Positions 26,161 through 33,670 of a DNA stretch of 64,000 nt are shown piece after piece. The notes under the pieces were generated by a model. The model was not told where the DNA came from. It did no database searches and saw only the letters and a list, made by a program, of their open reading frames with translations. Location of the stretch: the NCBI GenBank assembly GCA_023393915.1, contig JAEXBS010000047.1, forward strand, positions 496,001 through 560,000, read 5' to 3'. Position 1 is the stretch's first letter. Each line of letters begins with the position of its first letter. The DNA comes from Bacteroidota bacterium. GTDB lineage: Bacteria; Bacteroidota; Bacteroidia; Flavobacteriales; Weeksellaceae. Both the position numbers and the translations under genes were made by a program.

Positions 26161-26778
26161 CTATTTAGCTCTATAACGTTCTTTAAATCGCAAGAAAGGC
26201 TTCGAATCTCTAGGATTCCGTTCAATCCATTTCTGGATCAATTGCGCATTTGATTTTAGTTTTTCAATCTCAGAGACATTATAAATTCCTTGGCCCTGCT
26301 TATAAATCTCTGCTATAATTTCTTCCCGAATCTCTGTCTTAGATAGTATACTTTTTTCATAGAATTTAAGCGAGAAATAACAGGAAACGGAAATCACTAG
26401 TAAAGTAAGAGCAAGGGCACCGATCTTAAATAAATCTATTTTTTTCAACTTTGCTATAGATCTATTTATATCATCTATCTGATCTCTAGATTCTTTATTC
26501 CATTCCATTTGGACAGATTTGGGAATACTCGCGAGAAAATTCTTTCGATTTTGTTGTTCTTGGTCTATGACATGAAATTGTTGTCGTACCAGTTCGTTAA
26601 TCTCAGAGATATAATCTTGGTTTAAGCCTATCATTTCTACCAAGGCTTCATTTGAAACCAAAACTTGCTGGCTAGTAGTAATTTGATCTACATTGCTTTG
26701 TATAACATCATGTAATAATTGCATGCCTTCATCTAAATTCGAATTAGGATCCTCATTAGTTTTATTTTGTTCATTCAT
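26161..26778 (-). CDS. Hypothetical single-pass membrane protein of the mobilization region
   Basis: A 205-residue protein with a polar, coiled-coil-prone N-terminus (1-110), one membrane helix at about 116-138, and a charged C-terminal tail. Proteins of this form often follow the relaxase gene in flavobacterial mobilizable elements, and their function is not known. It lies 152 bases downstream of the relaxase gene on the same strand. It may help couple DNA transfer to the membrane, but that is a guess. Confidence 0.65.
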   Translation of the reverse strand: MNEQNKTNEDPNSNLDEGMQLLHDVIQSNVDQITTSQQVLVSNEALVEMIGLNQDYISEINELVRQQFHVIDQEQQNRKNFLASIPKSVQMEWNKESRDQIDDINRSIAKLKKIDLFKIGALALTLLVISVSCYFSLKFYEKSILSKTEIREEIIAEIYKQGQGIYNVSEIEKLKSNAQLIQKWIERNPRDSKPFLRFKERYRAK

Positions 26779-26930
26779 AATTTTAATTGATTTAGTAATT
26801 AATATTTTTAGTCTTTGGATTTTATATTGCTTGTTATGGATTTATTATTTATATCACGAAATACTTCTTGAATTCAGTGGATAATACTTCCAATAGAGCT
26901 TTTAGCCGCTTAGTTATTTTAGCTTAGTTA

Positions 26931-27950
26931 TTAACGTTTGTATCTTTTCACATGACACCAGGGGTCTTTGTACTTGGGTGGTTCATGTACAACTCGAACG
27001 TAACGGACAGTCCTCAGAAAGTCTATTATCATCTGAACCAGTGTAACCTTACTACGCACAGTTCTAATCGGTCGATTTATTACAGGTTCTGCAGAAGGGT
27101 CTGGCCATAAAACTGCCGGACGAATAGGTTCCGCTTTAGGAGTAATTTCAGGAGCTACTTCTGAAGCAGCTTCAACTGGAGCTTCCGAAGCAACATTCTC
27201 TATTTTGTTACGAGCCATGTTCCCACTCAGTATATTTTTAATATCTGCGATTTTCAATTTAGAAGTGACTTCAGACAGTTTAAATCCGGGTGCATAAACT
27301 CTCTCAGTCTCATTGTTAATGTCTTTGAAATGGACAATTCTGAGTCCTGAAACTCCGACTTTCACATTTTGAGATAGCGTAACTCGATATTCCTTATCAG
27401 CCATTTTGGAAAGTAACTCATCGAAATTTCGGGCGGCTTTTAAGCAATCCTGAAGTGCTTGAAACATTAGAGCTTTCTTCTCCTTACCTAGCTCTACATC
27501 CGTCTTTAAGTTTCGTTCTTTACAAACCTTCCGAACAGATTCCCCGAAGAGCTTCCCGATGTTAGCCGCCTTCACTGTACACTTCCCATGGACATCCATA
27601 CGATTGACAATAAAGTGTATATGCTTCTGCTTAGTGGAATTATGAATATCTAAGATCACCTGGTTCTGCTCAGTAAGTCCTACCTTCTTAAGCGATTCTA
27701 ATGCAATTTCTTTCAACTCCTGGTTGGGTAATTTGTCTCCAACTTCTTTGGGTGGTGATATGTAACCGGTAAGCGCCCATTTTTTCACTTTAGGATTTCG
27801 CTCAGCAATCATTCTCATTTCTTGAAATCGTTCTTCAGGAGTTTTTCCTAGCAAATTCTTAGAGTAAACAGCTTCTGCCTTTCCAAGGTCATTTCCATTG
27901 TATTCGATTGCAATCGAAGTTATTCTTCTAGTAGCTGCAGAGTTATTCAT
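26931..27950 (-). CDS. Relaxase / mobilization nuclease (MobP-like)
   Basis: A 339-residue protein whose N-terminal 170 residues form a relaxase domain. The metal-binding HxH is in HIHFIVNR (110-117), and candidate nucleophile tyrosines lie at 17, 29 and 63. The C-terminal 100 residues are proline-, valine- and arginine-rich and probably disordered. It would nick the element at oriT to start conjugal mobilization. Its start overlaps the MobC-like gene by 8 bases, the usual pairing. Confidence 0.9.
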   Translation of the reverse strand: MNNSAATRRITSIAIEYNGNDLGKAEAVYSKNLLGKTPEERFQEMRMIAERNPKVKKWALTGYISPPKEVGDKLPNQELKEIALESLKKVGLTEQNQVILDIHNSTKQKHIHFIVNRMDVHGKCTVKAANIGKLFGESVRKVCKERNLKTDVELGKEKKALMFQALQDCLKAARNFDELLSKMADKEYRVTLSQNVKVGVSGLRIVHFKDINNETERVYAPGFKLSEVTSKLKIADIKNILSGNMARNKIENVASEAPVEAASEVAPEITPKAEPIRPAVLWPDPSAEPVINRPIRTVRSKVTLVQMIIDFLRTVRYVRVVHEPPKYKDPWCHVKRYKR

Positions 27951-28392
27951 TACGATGCAATTTCTGATACAAATACTCTCTTAGGAGAGTGGTGACTAAT
28001 TCGATTTCTTCAAGAATTTCCTTTTTGTTTTGAAATTCACTCCATTCCCGATGCCGAAGCAGATTCGTAATTCTGATAAAATGATTCCCGTAGTCTAGTA
28101 GGATCTGATCGGTTTTAAATTCATTTACCTTCAGCTCCTTCTCTGTAGAGACCAACCGCAAATAATTTGAAATATTCAAATTATGTCGCTTTGCATCCAG
28201 ACTAATCCTAGCAAATTCCTTCTCAGTAAATCGGACTGAAACCACTTTTGACAAGTGGTTAGCCGACTTCTTCTTAAGTCCCCCTTTCCGTCCAATTTCT
28301 CGGAGACGATTTCTCTTTTTTTCTTGAGCAATCCGAGCATTCTGTTGGTCGGCAATCTGCTTTGTTAGCTGGGCTAAAAAATTGTTTTCCAT
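27943..28392 (-). CDS. Relaxosome accessory protein (MobC-like)
   Basis: A 149-residue protein. After a basic helix (RKGGLKKK-like) comes a ribbon-helix-helix segment, VSVRFTEKEFARISLDAKRH (about 50-69), followed by LNISNYLRL and a helical tail. This is the MobC/MbpC-type relaxosome protein that binds oriT and recruits the relaxase. It overlaps the relaxase gene by 8 bases, and its start is about 50 bases from the candidate oriT repeats. Confidence 0.85.
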   Translation of the reverse strand: MENNFLAQLTKQIADQQNARIAQEKKRNRLREIGRKGGLKKKSANHLSKVVSVRFTEKEFARISLDAKRHNLNISNYLRLVSTEKELKVNEFKTDQILLDYGNHFIRITNLLRHREWSEFQNKKEILEEIELVTTLLREYLYQKLHRNE

Positions 28393-28438
28393 AGCATATA
28401 TTTAGTTTAGGTAAGGTTTCCTACTATGGGGATTATAG

Positions 28439-28522
28439 CCCGTTGAACGGGTCTTTCCGACGATAGGAGGAAAGCAAAAAGCCCAATGGTTATGACAAGC
28501 GCAGCTTGTTGTAAACATTGGG
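28439..28522 (-). other. Candidate origin of transfer (oriT)
   Basis: Between the primase and MobC-like genes there are two inverted repeats. CCCGTT-G-AACGGG lies at 28439-28451. A nested pair follows: CCCAATG (28482-28488) with CATTGGG (28516-28522), enclosing ACAAGC (28495-28500) with GCTTGT (28504-28509). Inverted repeats directly upstream of mobilization genes are typical of oriT. The nick site cannot be placed from sequence alone. Confidence 0.6.
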
Positions 28523-28537
28523 TACTTTTTGCACTAG

Positions 28538-29401
28538 CTACCTGCCAATTCTGCGCACGCCCTGGCTCGGTTGAATAGGTCCTACAATAAACTCATTCAG
28601 GTCCTTGGTACGATGATATAAGATCCGTCCATCTTTAGCGCCTGGAAATTCCATTTTAATAGCAGAAGTGGCAAGATCTCCTGTGCGATCATTGTCTAAA
28701 AAGAGCTCAATCTCTTTGTAGTTCTTCAGAACTTCAAATGCTTTATTAGCCATTGAAACAGAATTCAAAATGATGTAGTCCGAAGGGGTGCTCTCGATAC
28801 TTTTTTCTATTGCTTTATAAGACAAATAATCAATAAAGCCTTCAAATACCCGAACGCATTCGCTACCATTTTTAATGGTAGTGATATCCTTTTTACCTAA
28901 ACAAATCTTGGAATAGGGATTGCGAGTTTCATAACCATTTGAATCATTTCTAAATCCAATTGCGAAATATCGTTTTCCATTAAGATCGTAATGAATTTCT
29001 GAAACCTCAGTTTTCATATCTATCACTTTACGCTGCTTTAAGTAACTCAAAAGCGCAATATGCTTCACTTCCCCAACAGATAGAATTTCATACGACTTAT
29101 GCGATGGAAACGCTAATTCATTTGACTTAGTTATCACATCAAATCGCTCTAAGTATTGCAAAGCTTCCGAAACATTGCAACGTTGCATGGCCTGGACAAT
29201 AGAAACGTTATCGTATTTTTTTCCAGTCCCAAAATCAAAGGCTGTATTCTTAATAAAATCGACTAAAAGACTTGGAGTTTTTTCGTCACGATCCAGGGCA
29301 AAATAGAAGGAGGATCTAGGATTTTCTTTGCTTGGTAAAAGAGAAAAACTTGCTAGTACTTCTCTTATGCTAATGTTATTATTGGCCTGTTTGCAGTTCA
29401 T
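28538..29401 (-). CDS. Toprim-domain DNA primase of the element
   Basis: A 287-residue primase-like protein. The N-terminal half aligns with the CHC2-type region (GTGKKYDNVSIVQAM) but lacks the zinc cysteines. The Toprim domain has RVFEGFIDYLS (glutamate motif) and ELFLDNDRTGD (DxD motif) at about 190-255. It would make primers for replication of the excised element. It sits between candidate oriT and the iteron-like repeats, with the VapE-like helicase upstream. Confidence 0.85.
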   Translation of the reverse strand: MNCKQANNNISIREVLASFSLLPSKENPRSSFYFALDRDEKTPSLLVDFIKNTAFDFGTGKKYDNVSIVQAMQRCNVSEALQYLERFDVITKSNELAFPSHKSYEILSVGEVKHIALLSYLKQRKVIDMKTEVSEIHYDLNGKRYFAIGFRNDSNGYETRNPYSKICLGKKDITTIKNGSECVRVFEGFIDYLSYKAIEKSIESTPSDYIILNSVSMANKAFEVLKNYKEIELFLDNDRTGDLATSAIKMEFPGAKDGRILYHRTKDLNEFIVGPIQPSQGVRRIGR

Positions 29402-29437
29402 ATTAATTTTATTTTTTTAAGTTTTTTAGTATTTCAC

Positions 29438-29624
29438 TTACCTTCTTACCAAAAAATTGATTACCAATTAAATAGTGAAGAAATTACAGATACCTTTCAT
29501 TACCTACTTACCTACTATACTTCTAAGATTTTCTAGGTAACTAGGTAACTTTAGTTTTATCCTACTTACCTAGGCATATATTTCTAAAAATCAGTTAATT
29601 GCAAAGGATTTAGGTAAGAGGTAA
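29438..29624. repeat. Iteron-like cluster of TTACCT/AGGTAA
   Basis: Eight copies of one hexamer lie in 187 bases: TTACCT at 29438, 29500, 29508 and 29566, and AGGTAA at 29535, 29543, 29612 and 29619. Three close pairs are spaced 7-8 bases apart. They occupy nearly the whole non-coding gap between the VapE-like helicase and the primase genes, the place expected for a replication origin of the excised circle. Confidence 0.6.
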
Positions 29625-29642
29625 GTGAAAAGTGAATTTTTG

Positions 29643-30812
29643 CTAATCTTTTTCGAGCTCGTAATCCTTTCTGCGAATCAGATAACCATAAACTTGCCTT
29701 TTCGAATGCTTAATACGTTCGAATTTCATGGCAGTAAGAGCCCGGCCAATTCTTGAAACATTCAGTCGAACTCCTAAGGCATTTTGCATCGCAAGCATAA
29801 TGTCCGTTGGAGTCAAAAATTCTTCCGTTGAATCGGACTTCTCAAAATGGGTGAGCAAAATCTCATGTTCCATCGAAACAAGGTTATACCGTTCATTCCT
29901 CTTTTCGTTTTCGCGAATGTCTTCAGCTGTTAACTCAGCATTGAAATTCTTTCTTTCGAAAGCATTGTAAAAGGCTTGTGCCCAAACATGATCTATATTC
30001 ACTTCTTTCGAATAGTTGAAATCGATCTCCAGTACTTCGAAAATCTGCCAGCGTACGCTGCCGGTTTCATCCGTTAAAAAATCAAATCGATTGGTTGATC
30101 CACAAAAAGACGAAGTACGTTGCATGAGAGAAGTTTTCCGATCGTAGGGCATTCTTGTGTTAACGGTATTCTTAGAAATGAATGATTTAAGAATGTTTAC
30201 GTCAGTTTTTGACATTACAGCGAGTTCATCAATGTTTACAATCAGATTTTTACAAAGTGCGATTAGTCCATCCTTATCCACACTTATGTCCTCCGTATAA
30301 TACCGGGATAAATCTCCAGGAATCAAAAATCTAAGAAAACTAGTCTTTCCACTATTCTGCCGGGTATTAAAAAGCACTAAGCACTGCTTATTGATATAAC
30401 CGGACTTCAACGCACACACCACGGTTCTTGTCAGCCACTTTTCGAAATGGTTAAGAAAAAAAGCATCGTCGGTTGTCCGAACATAGCTAGCCAATTTTTT
30501 AATTTCATCTTGACCATTCCATTTAGGCAAATTCGAAAAGTAATCGGAAAGGGGGTTGTAGGTCAGCACCAAATGGCTACGTAATAAAATTTCTAATTTA
30601 CTTATCGTTGTATTTATGCCGGCCTTCGTTAATTCAATATATAGAGAATTTATATTGAGTTCCGTCCATTTTGAGTCATCGTTGCGAATTTCAAATTCTA
30701 AGGCTATCGAATTATATCGCAATTTGTATTTCTGATCAATATACTTTCGTACACGATCAAATATAGTATTGGTTGCTGTATCTATTTGATACAGTGAATT
30801 ATTTTCTTCCAT
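29643..30812 (-). CDS. VapE/VirE-family P-loop ATPase (replicative helicase-like)
   Basis: A 389-residue protein with an N-terminal DNA-binding-like region (about 1-110) and the virulence-associated E ATPase domain. Walker A lies at about 148-157 (FNTRQNSGKTS) and Walker B near LIVNIDELAVM; the sensor region is SSFCGSTNRFDFL. Related proteins serve as replication helicases in phage satellites and genomic islands. It is upstream of the primase across the iteron-like cluster, so the two form a replication module. Confidence 0.85.
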   Translation of the reverse strand: MEENNSLYQIDTATNTIFDRVRKYIDQKYKLRYNSIALEFEIRNDDSKWTELNINSLYIELTKAGINTTISKLEILLRSHLVLTYNPLSDYFSNLPKWNGQDEIKKLASYVRTTDDAFFLNHFEKWLTRTVVCALKSGYINKQCLVLFNTRQNSGKTSFLRFLIPGDLSRYYTEDISVDKDGLIALCKNLIVNIDELAVMSKTDVNILKSFISKNTVNTRMPYDRKTSLMQRTSSFCGSTNRFDFLTDETGSVRWQIFEVLEIDFNYSKEVNIDHVWAQAFYNAFERKNFNAELTAEDIRENEKRNERYNLVSMEHEILLTHFEKSDSTEEFLTPTDIMLAMQNALGVRLNVSRIGRALTAMKFERIKHSKRQVYGYLIRRKDYELEKD

Positions 30813-30878
30813 AAAGCAAGAGTTAATTTGGAAGCAAAGTCAAATAATTCATATATTTGGACTTCGCTTTACAGGTGA

Positions 30879-30917
30879 AAAAAAATCTAGAACCTAACTA
30901 TGTGCAGTAGTTAGGTT
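30879..30917 (-). terminator. Terminator between HTH and VapE-like genes
   Basis: A perfect 10-bp stem, 30891-30900 with 30908-30917, has a 7-base loop. Read on the minus strand it is followed after four bases by a T-run. It would end the transcript of the HTH gene. Confidence 0.7.
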
Positions 30918-30981
30918 TTCTCTGTTTAAAGAATGCAATGGTTTGGCAATCATAAACAAACTGAAAGTCATAAAAGATCTT

Positions 30982-31308
30982 TCAATTCTCTGACAAACCT
31001 AAACCATGCTTTATCGGTCTTTTTCTTCTTTTATTTTTTTTAAGTAGTGCAAGAGCATCTTCCTCGGTCATAATCTTATTACTACGAATCCACTCGTGTA
31101 ACTCTTCCCTGAAATAGAATTTAAGACCATTGGTTGGCTGATGCGAAGGGATCTTACCAGCTGCTGAAAGTTTAGAAAGAAGACTATAGCTAATGTTTAA
31201 ATAGGTTACAACTTCTTTCGATGTTAGTACTTCTTTTTTGTCTAAGAAGTTGGAGTGCAAGAGTTTCTTAATTTCATTAAACTCCTGCTGCATTTGAATC
31301 TGAGTCAT
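30982..31308 (-). CDS. HTH (MerR/excisionase-like) DNA-binding protein
   Basis: A 108-residue protein with a HTH_17-type domain at about 25-80: LTSKEVVTYLNISYSLLSKL, then GKIPSHQPTNGLKFYFRE. The C-terminus is very basic (KKNKRRKRP). Such proteins in Bacteroidota islands act as excisionases or regulators of the replication/mobilization genes. It lies between the VapE-like gene and a region with two strong palindromes that may be its binding sites. Confidence 0.85.
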   Translation of the reverse strand: MTQIQMQQEFNEIKKLLHSNFLDKKEVLTSKEVVTYLNISYSLLSKLSAAGKIPSHQPTNGLKFYFREELHEWIRSNKIMTEEDALALLKKNKRRKRPIKHGLGLSEN

Positions 31309-31652
31309 TTGGATAAATTTTGGTGATTAAACATGAGACCAAAGTACCCAGATGAACTAAAATGAAATGCTATATATTAACTTTTTCCTTCAAAAGTTAA
31401 CTAATTATTGTGTCCAATTAAAAGAAGAAATTATTGAAAATATCAAGTAAAATCAAAGTAGGAAGACTCTAAAACATAGATTTTGAAAAAAGGCCCATTT
31501 TGTTAAAATTCGGACTCAAACGTCCAAATTTTAACAACGTAGTCCAATTTATTAAACGTGAAATAAAGGAAAAAAGTTAATAGGATAATTAACGTGAAAC
31601 TCCGTTAATTAAGGTCAATTATATATAGATTACTACAATTTAACACTGAAAA
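31309..31652. other. Gene-free region with two palindromes
   Basis: A 344-base gap inside the element. It holds a 16-bp stem with one mismatch (31500-31515 with 31522-31537, loop 6) and an 8-bp stem (AATTAACG 31587-31594 with CGTTAATT 31603-31610). The sequence CGTGAAA occurs at 31557 and again inside the second palindrome. These are candidate operators, an origin or a recombination-protein site. No ORF is supported. Confidence 0.55.
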
Positions 31653-32465
31653 TTACTTACGAATTCGCACTTTAAAGTTTTGTGATACTGATGCCCTAAT
31701 GGAATTCCAATTCAGTTTTTCAAGTTTATTATTCTTTCGTTTCAATTTCAAAAAAAGCTCGCTTAAGTCTTTCATTGGAATATTTGTTATTTCTTTCAAT
31801 TGCAAAAGCATCTCTTTGACTTCATTGCTTGAAAGATCATCGTGTAGCACAATTTTATCTTTAAGATTTTCAGGTGTCGTATGATACAATAATTTCATCA
31901 GACAAGTGAAATCATAATCTAAAACATCGTAATACTTATTAGCATCGTTATTGAAAAAGGCTAATAATTTTCTTTGGGTTATTTTGTTGAATCTTTTAAA
32001 TCTACTTACTGGTTGTAACTCGGATTTATAATTATCCGCGTTTAAATTTTGAACATGAATAAATGACTCCCTCACTTCCATTGAATCTTCACCATTTAAT
32101 CCTATGCCTGGTTGCTCATCATTTTCAATTGCGAATCCCAAAGGATTATTAATGGGAGCTGCTGGTGCAGTTGACTCATTGAAATGTAATATGCGTTCAT
32201 GTTTATTTTTATTCTTGCCCGAAGCATGAGGAAATTCTTTACCAAGAAACGCATATTTCACAAGGTAATACAGCATTGGACAATAAAAACAAAAAACAAT
32301 AAGAAAGATAAAAGATAGTAACCAAGAATTAGGAAAGATAAAAAAGAATGCTACCAAACCTAGTACTGGAAAATAAATTAGCATTAAAAGTAATTGCATA
32401 CGCTTCAAAAACTTGCTGCCAAATTTTTCGATACGATGAACAATACCAAAGTAGAATTTTTCCAA
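31653..32465 (-). CDS. Hypothetical two-helix membrane protein at the element's right end
   Basis: A 270-residue protein with two adjacent membrane helices at about 22-45 and 48-72 and a long charged cytoplasmic part rich in Lys, Asn and Leu. I recognise no family. It is the gene closest to the right attachment site. It may be another cargo gene or part of the transfer module. Confidence 0.6.
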   Translation of the reverse strand: MEKFYFGIVHRIEKFGSKFLKRMQLLLMLIYFPVLGLVAFFFIFPNSWLLSFIFLIVFCFYCPMLYYLVKYAFLGKEFPHASGKNKNKHERILHFNESTAPAAPINNPLGFAIENDEQPGIGLNGEDSMEVRESFIHVQNLNADNYKSELQPVSRFKRFNKITQRKLLAFFNNDANKYYDVLDYDFTCLMKLLYHTTPENLKDKIVLHDDLSSNEVKEMLLQLKEITNIPMKDLSELFLKLKRKNNKLEKLNWNSIRASVSQNFKVRIRK

Positions 32466-32587
32466 ATAGTAATTATTGAGTTTTCAATGATCTTCCAAAA
32501 AAAGGAAGAAATTAGTTTTGCGTAAATATACTACTATTTGCAACTAATTGATAAAAATATCTACCTTAGAAGTATCAAGTTGATAAT

Positions 32588-32611
32588 AAATGTTGTACCT
32601 ATGTTGTACCC
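32588..32611 (+). repeat. Candidate integrase arm-type site, right
   Basis: Matches 14934-14957 at 22 of 24 positions. It contains two GTTGTACC motifs with an 11-base period. Each copy lies about 100-115 bases inside the outer end of its att repeat, a layout expected for integrase arm sites. Confidence 0.55.
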
Positions 32612-32627
32612 GCTTAGAAAATAATGT

Positions 32628-32661
32628 AAAAAAATAAGCACCTACATCGCTGTAAGTGCTT
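32628..32661 (-). terminator. Terminator of tRNA-Met (right, element-borne copy)
   Basis: Stem 32636-32646 with 32651-32661 (one G-T pair) is followed on the minus strand by A then seven T. It lies directly after the tRNA 3' end and should end tRNA transcription. Confidence 0.8.
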
Positions 32662-32717
32662 GATTTTAAGGAAGTGGTCCCACCTGGGCTCGAACCAGGG
32701 ACCACCTGATTATGAGT
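32636..32717 (-). repeat. Right attachment-site repeat
   Basis: 82 bases match 14740-14821 with two differences (32649 and 32672). This copy completes the intact tRNA, so the element carries a tRNA 3' segment and terminator that restore the gene it enters. Confidence 0.92.
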
Positions 32718-32748
32718 CAGGTGCTCTAACCAACTGAGCTATAGGACC
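32675..32748 (-). tRNA. tRNA-Met(CAT)
   Basis: A 74-base cloverleaf on the minus strand: 7-bp acceptor stem (one G-T pair), D arm with AGTTGGTTA, anticodon arm CCTGA-CTCATAA-TCAGG with anticodon CAT, T arm with TTCGAGC, discriminator A. CCA is not encoded. The acceptor start GG and D-loop form exclude the initiator type; tRNA-Ile2 (lysidine-modified CAT) remains possible. It is the integration site of the element. Confidence 0.93.
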
Positions 32749-32778
32749 TAAAGCTAATTAGTTGCTTCTTGTGGGATG

Positions 32779-32786
32779 CAAAATTA
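32779..32786 (-). promoter_or_regulatory. -7 box of the tRNA-Met gene
   Basis: TAATTTTG on the minus strand matches TAnnTTTG, 30 bases before the tRNA 5' end. No clear TTG at the -33 position was found. Confidence 0.5.
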
Positions 32787-32813
32787 AACTTTTCCTTTTA
32801 ATTGTGAAAATGT

Positions 32814-33212
32814 TTATTGCTTTTCTTGACACAATTCTACCAAAACCCCATTAGTACTGCGGGGATGAAGGAATACAATCAATTTATTATCTGCTCCTTC
32901 TTTCGGCTCTTCTGAAATAAATTCGAATCCTTCCTTTTTAAGTCTCTGTATTTCTTTATTAATATCCTCAACTCCGAAAGCAAGATGATGGATCCCTTCA
33001 CTTTTCTTATCTATAAACTTAGAAATAGGTCCTGTTGGATCACTAGATTCTAACAATTCTATTTTACTTTCTCCAAGTCCGTAAAACGAAGTGGTCACCC
33101 CTTCTCTTTCTACCGACTCTTTCTTATAGCTTTTAATTCCTAAAAGACGCTCAAAAAGACGATCGGACTTCTCTAAGGATTTAACTGCTATTCCTATATG
33201 TTCAATTTTCAT
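32814..33212 (-). CDS. mce: Methylmalonyl-CoA epimerase
   Basis: A 132-residue vicinal oxygen chelate enzyme: KIEHIGIAV start with His5, SEGIHHLAFGV (His75/His76) and NGVLVELCQ (Glu126) as metal ligands. It interconverts (R)- and (S)-methylmalonyl-CoA in propionate metabolism. The ATG at 33212 is chosen rather than 33251 because it gives the family N-terminus. It diverges from rbfA. Confidence 0.9.
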   Translation of the reverse strand: MKIEHIGIAVKSLEKSDRLFERLLGIKSYKKESVEREGVTTSFYGLGESKIELLESSDPTGPISKFIDKKSEGIHHLAFGVEDINKEIQRLKKEGFEFISEEPKEGADNKLIVFLHPRSTNGVLVELCQEKQ

Positions 33213-33280
33213 ATTCTCGATTTTCTTTTCCCTAAAATGCAATTCAATCATTCACCAATTAAGCACTGAAGAGATTCAAA

Positions 33281-33288
33281 CAAAAGTA
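33281..33288 (-). promoter_or_regulatory. -7 box of mce
   Basis: TACTTTTG on the minus strand. It lies one base from the rbfA box on the other strand, so the two promoters share the same short region. Confidence 0.55.
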
Positions 33289-33289
33289 C

Positions 33290-33297
33290 TAAATTTG
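33290..33297 (+). promoter_or_regulatory. -7 box of rbfA
   Basis: TAAATTTG, only four bases before the rbfA ATG at 33302. Transcription would start at or near the A of ATG, so the mRNA is probably leaderless. Confidence 0.55.
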
Positions 33298-33301
33298 CGT
33301 T

Positions 33302-33664
33302 ATGAATGAAAGCCAAAGACAAAGAAAAGTAGCTCAAATTATACAGGAAGATTTCGCTGAACTCTTCCGTAAACAGGCTTCCGAAAGCAATAAAGGATTC
33401 CTTGTTAGCGTTTCAGATGTTCGGGTTACAGCGGATTTAAGCATTGCAAAAGTATATCTTAGTATTTTCCCAAATGAATACAGGGATTCCATAATGAAAG
33501 AAGTCCAAGAAAACAAAGCGGCCTACCGCAATTTCTTAGGAAGCAAAATGGGAAAACAAGTAAGGATTATTCCTGATTTACAATTCTACTTGGATACTTC
33601 CATGGACGACGTAGAGAGAATCGAAAAAGAGCTCAAAGGCTTAGGCGATAACCCCATCCTCTAA
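33302..33664 (+). CDS. rbfA: Ribosome-binding factor A
   Basis: A 120-residue KH-like protein with the RbfA pattern: RQRKVAQIIQEDFAELF at the N-terminus, VRVTADLSIAKVYLSIF in the middle and RIIPDLQFYLD-TS near the end. It helps 30S maturation and 16S rRNA 5'-end processing. It begins a probable unit with the permease gene 6 bases downstream. Confidence 0.92.
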   Translation: MNESQRQRKVAQIIQEDFAELFRKQASESNKGFLVSVSDVRVTADLSIAKVYLSIFPNEYRDSIMKEVQENKAAYRNFLGSKMGKQVRIIPDLQFYLDTSMDDVERIEKELKGLGDNPIL

Positions 33665-33670
33665 TTAGTC

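Larger units (their letters stand above)
14822..32717. mobile_element. Integrative mobilizable element in tRNA-Met(CAT)
   Basis: About 17.9 kb between duplicated tRNA 3' ends. The left end carries a tyrosine integrase. The right half carries a HTH (excisionase-like) protein, a VapE-like helicase, a Toprim primase, a MobC-like protein, a relaxase and a small membrane protein. The middle carries defence-like cargo. No type IV secretion genes are seen, so it is probably mobilised by a helper element rather than self-transmissible. All genes except the integrase are on the minus strand. The direct repeat, integrase and intact reconstituted tRNA make the boundaries secure. Confidence 0.9.

Noticed and set aside
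29402..29642. Possible CRISPR-like repeats between the helicase and primase genes
   Set aside because: Repeats are only six to ten bases, in both orientations and irregularly spaced; no repeat-spacer pattern and no cas genes in the window.
14822..32717. Element considered as a full conjugative transposon or a prophage
   Set aside because: No Tra/type IV secretion genes and no capsid, tail or terminase genes are seen; only integration, replication and mobilization functions.
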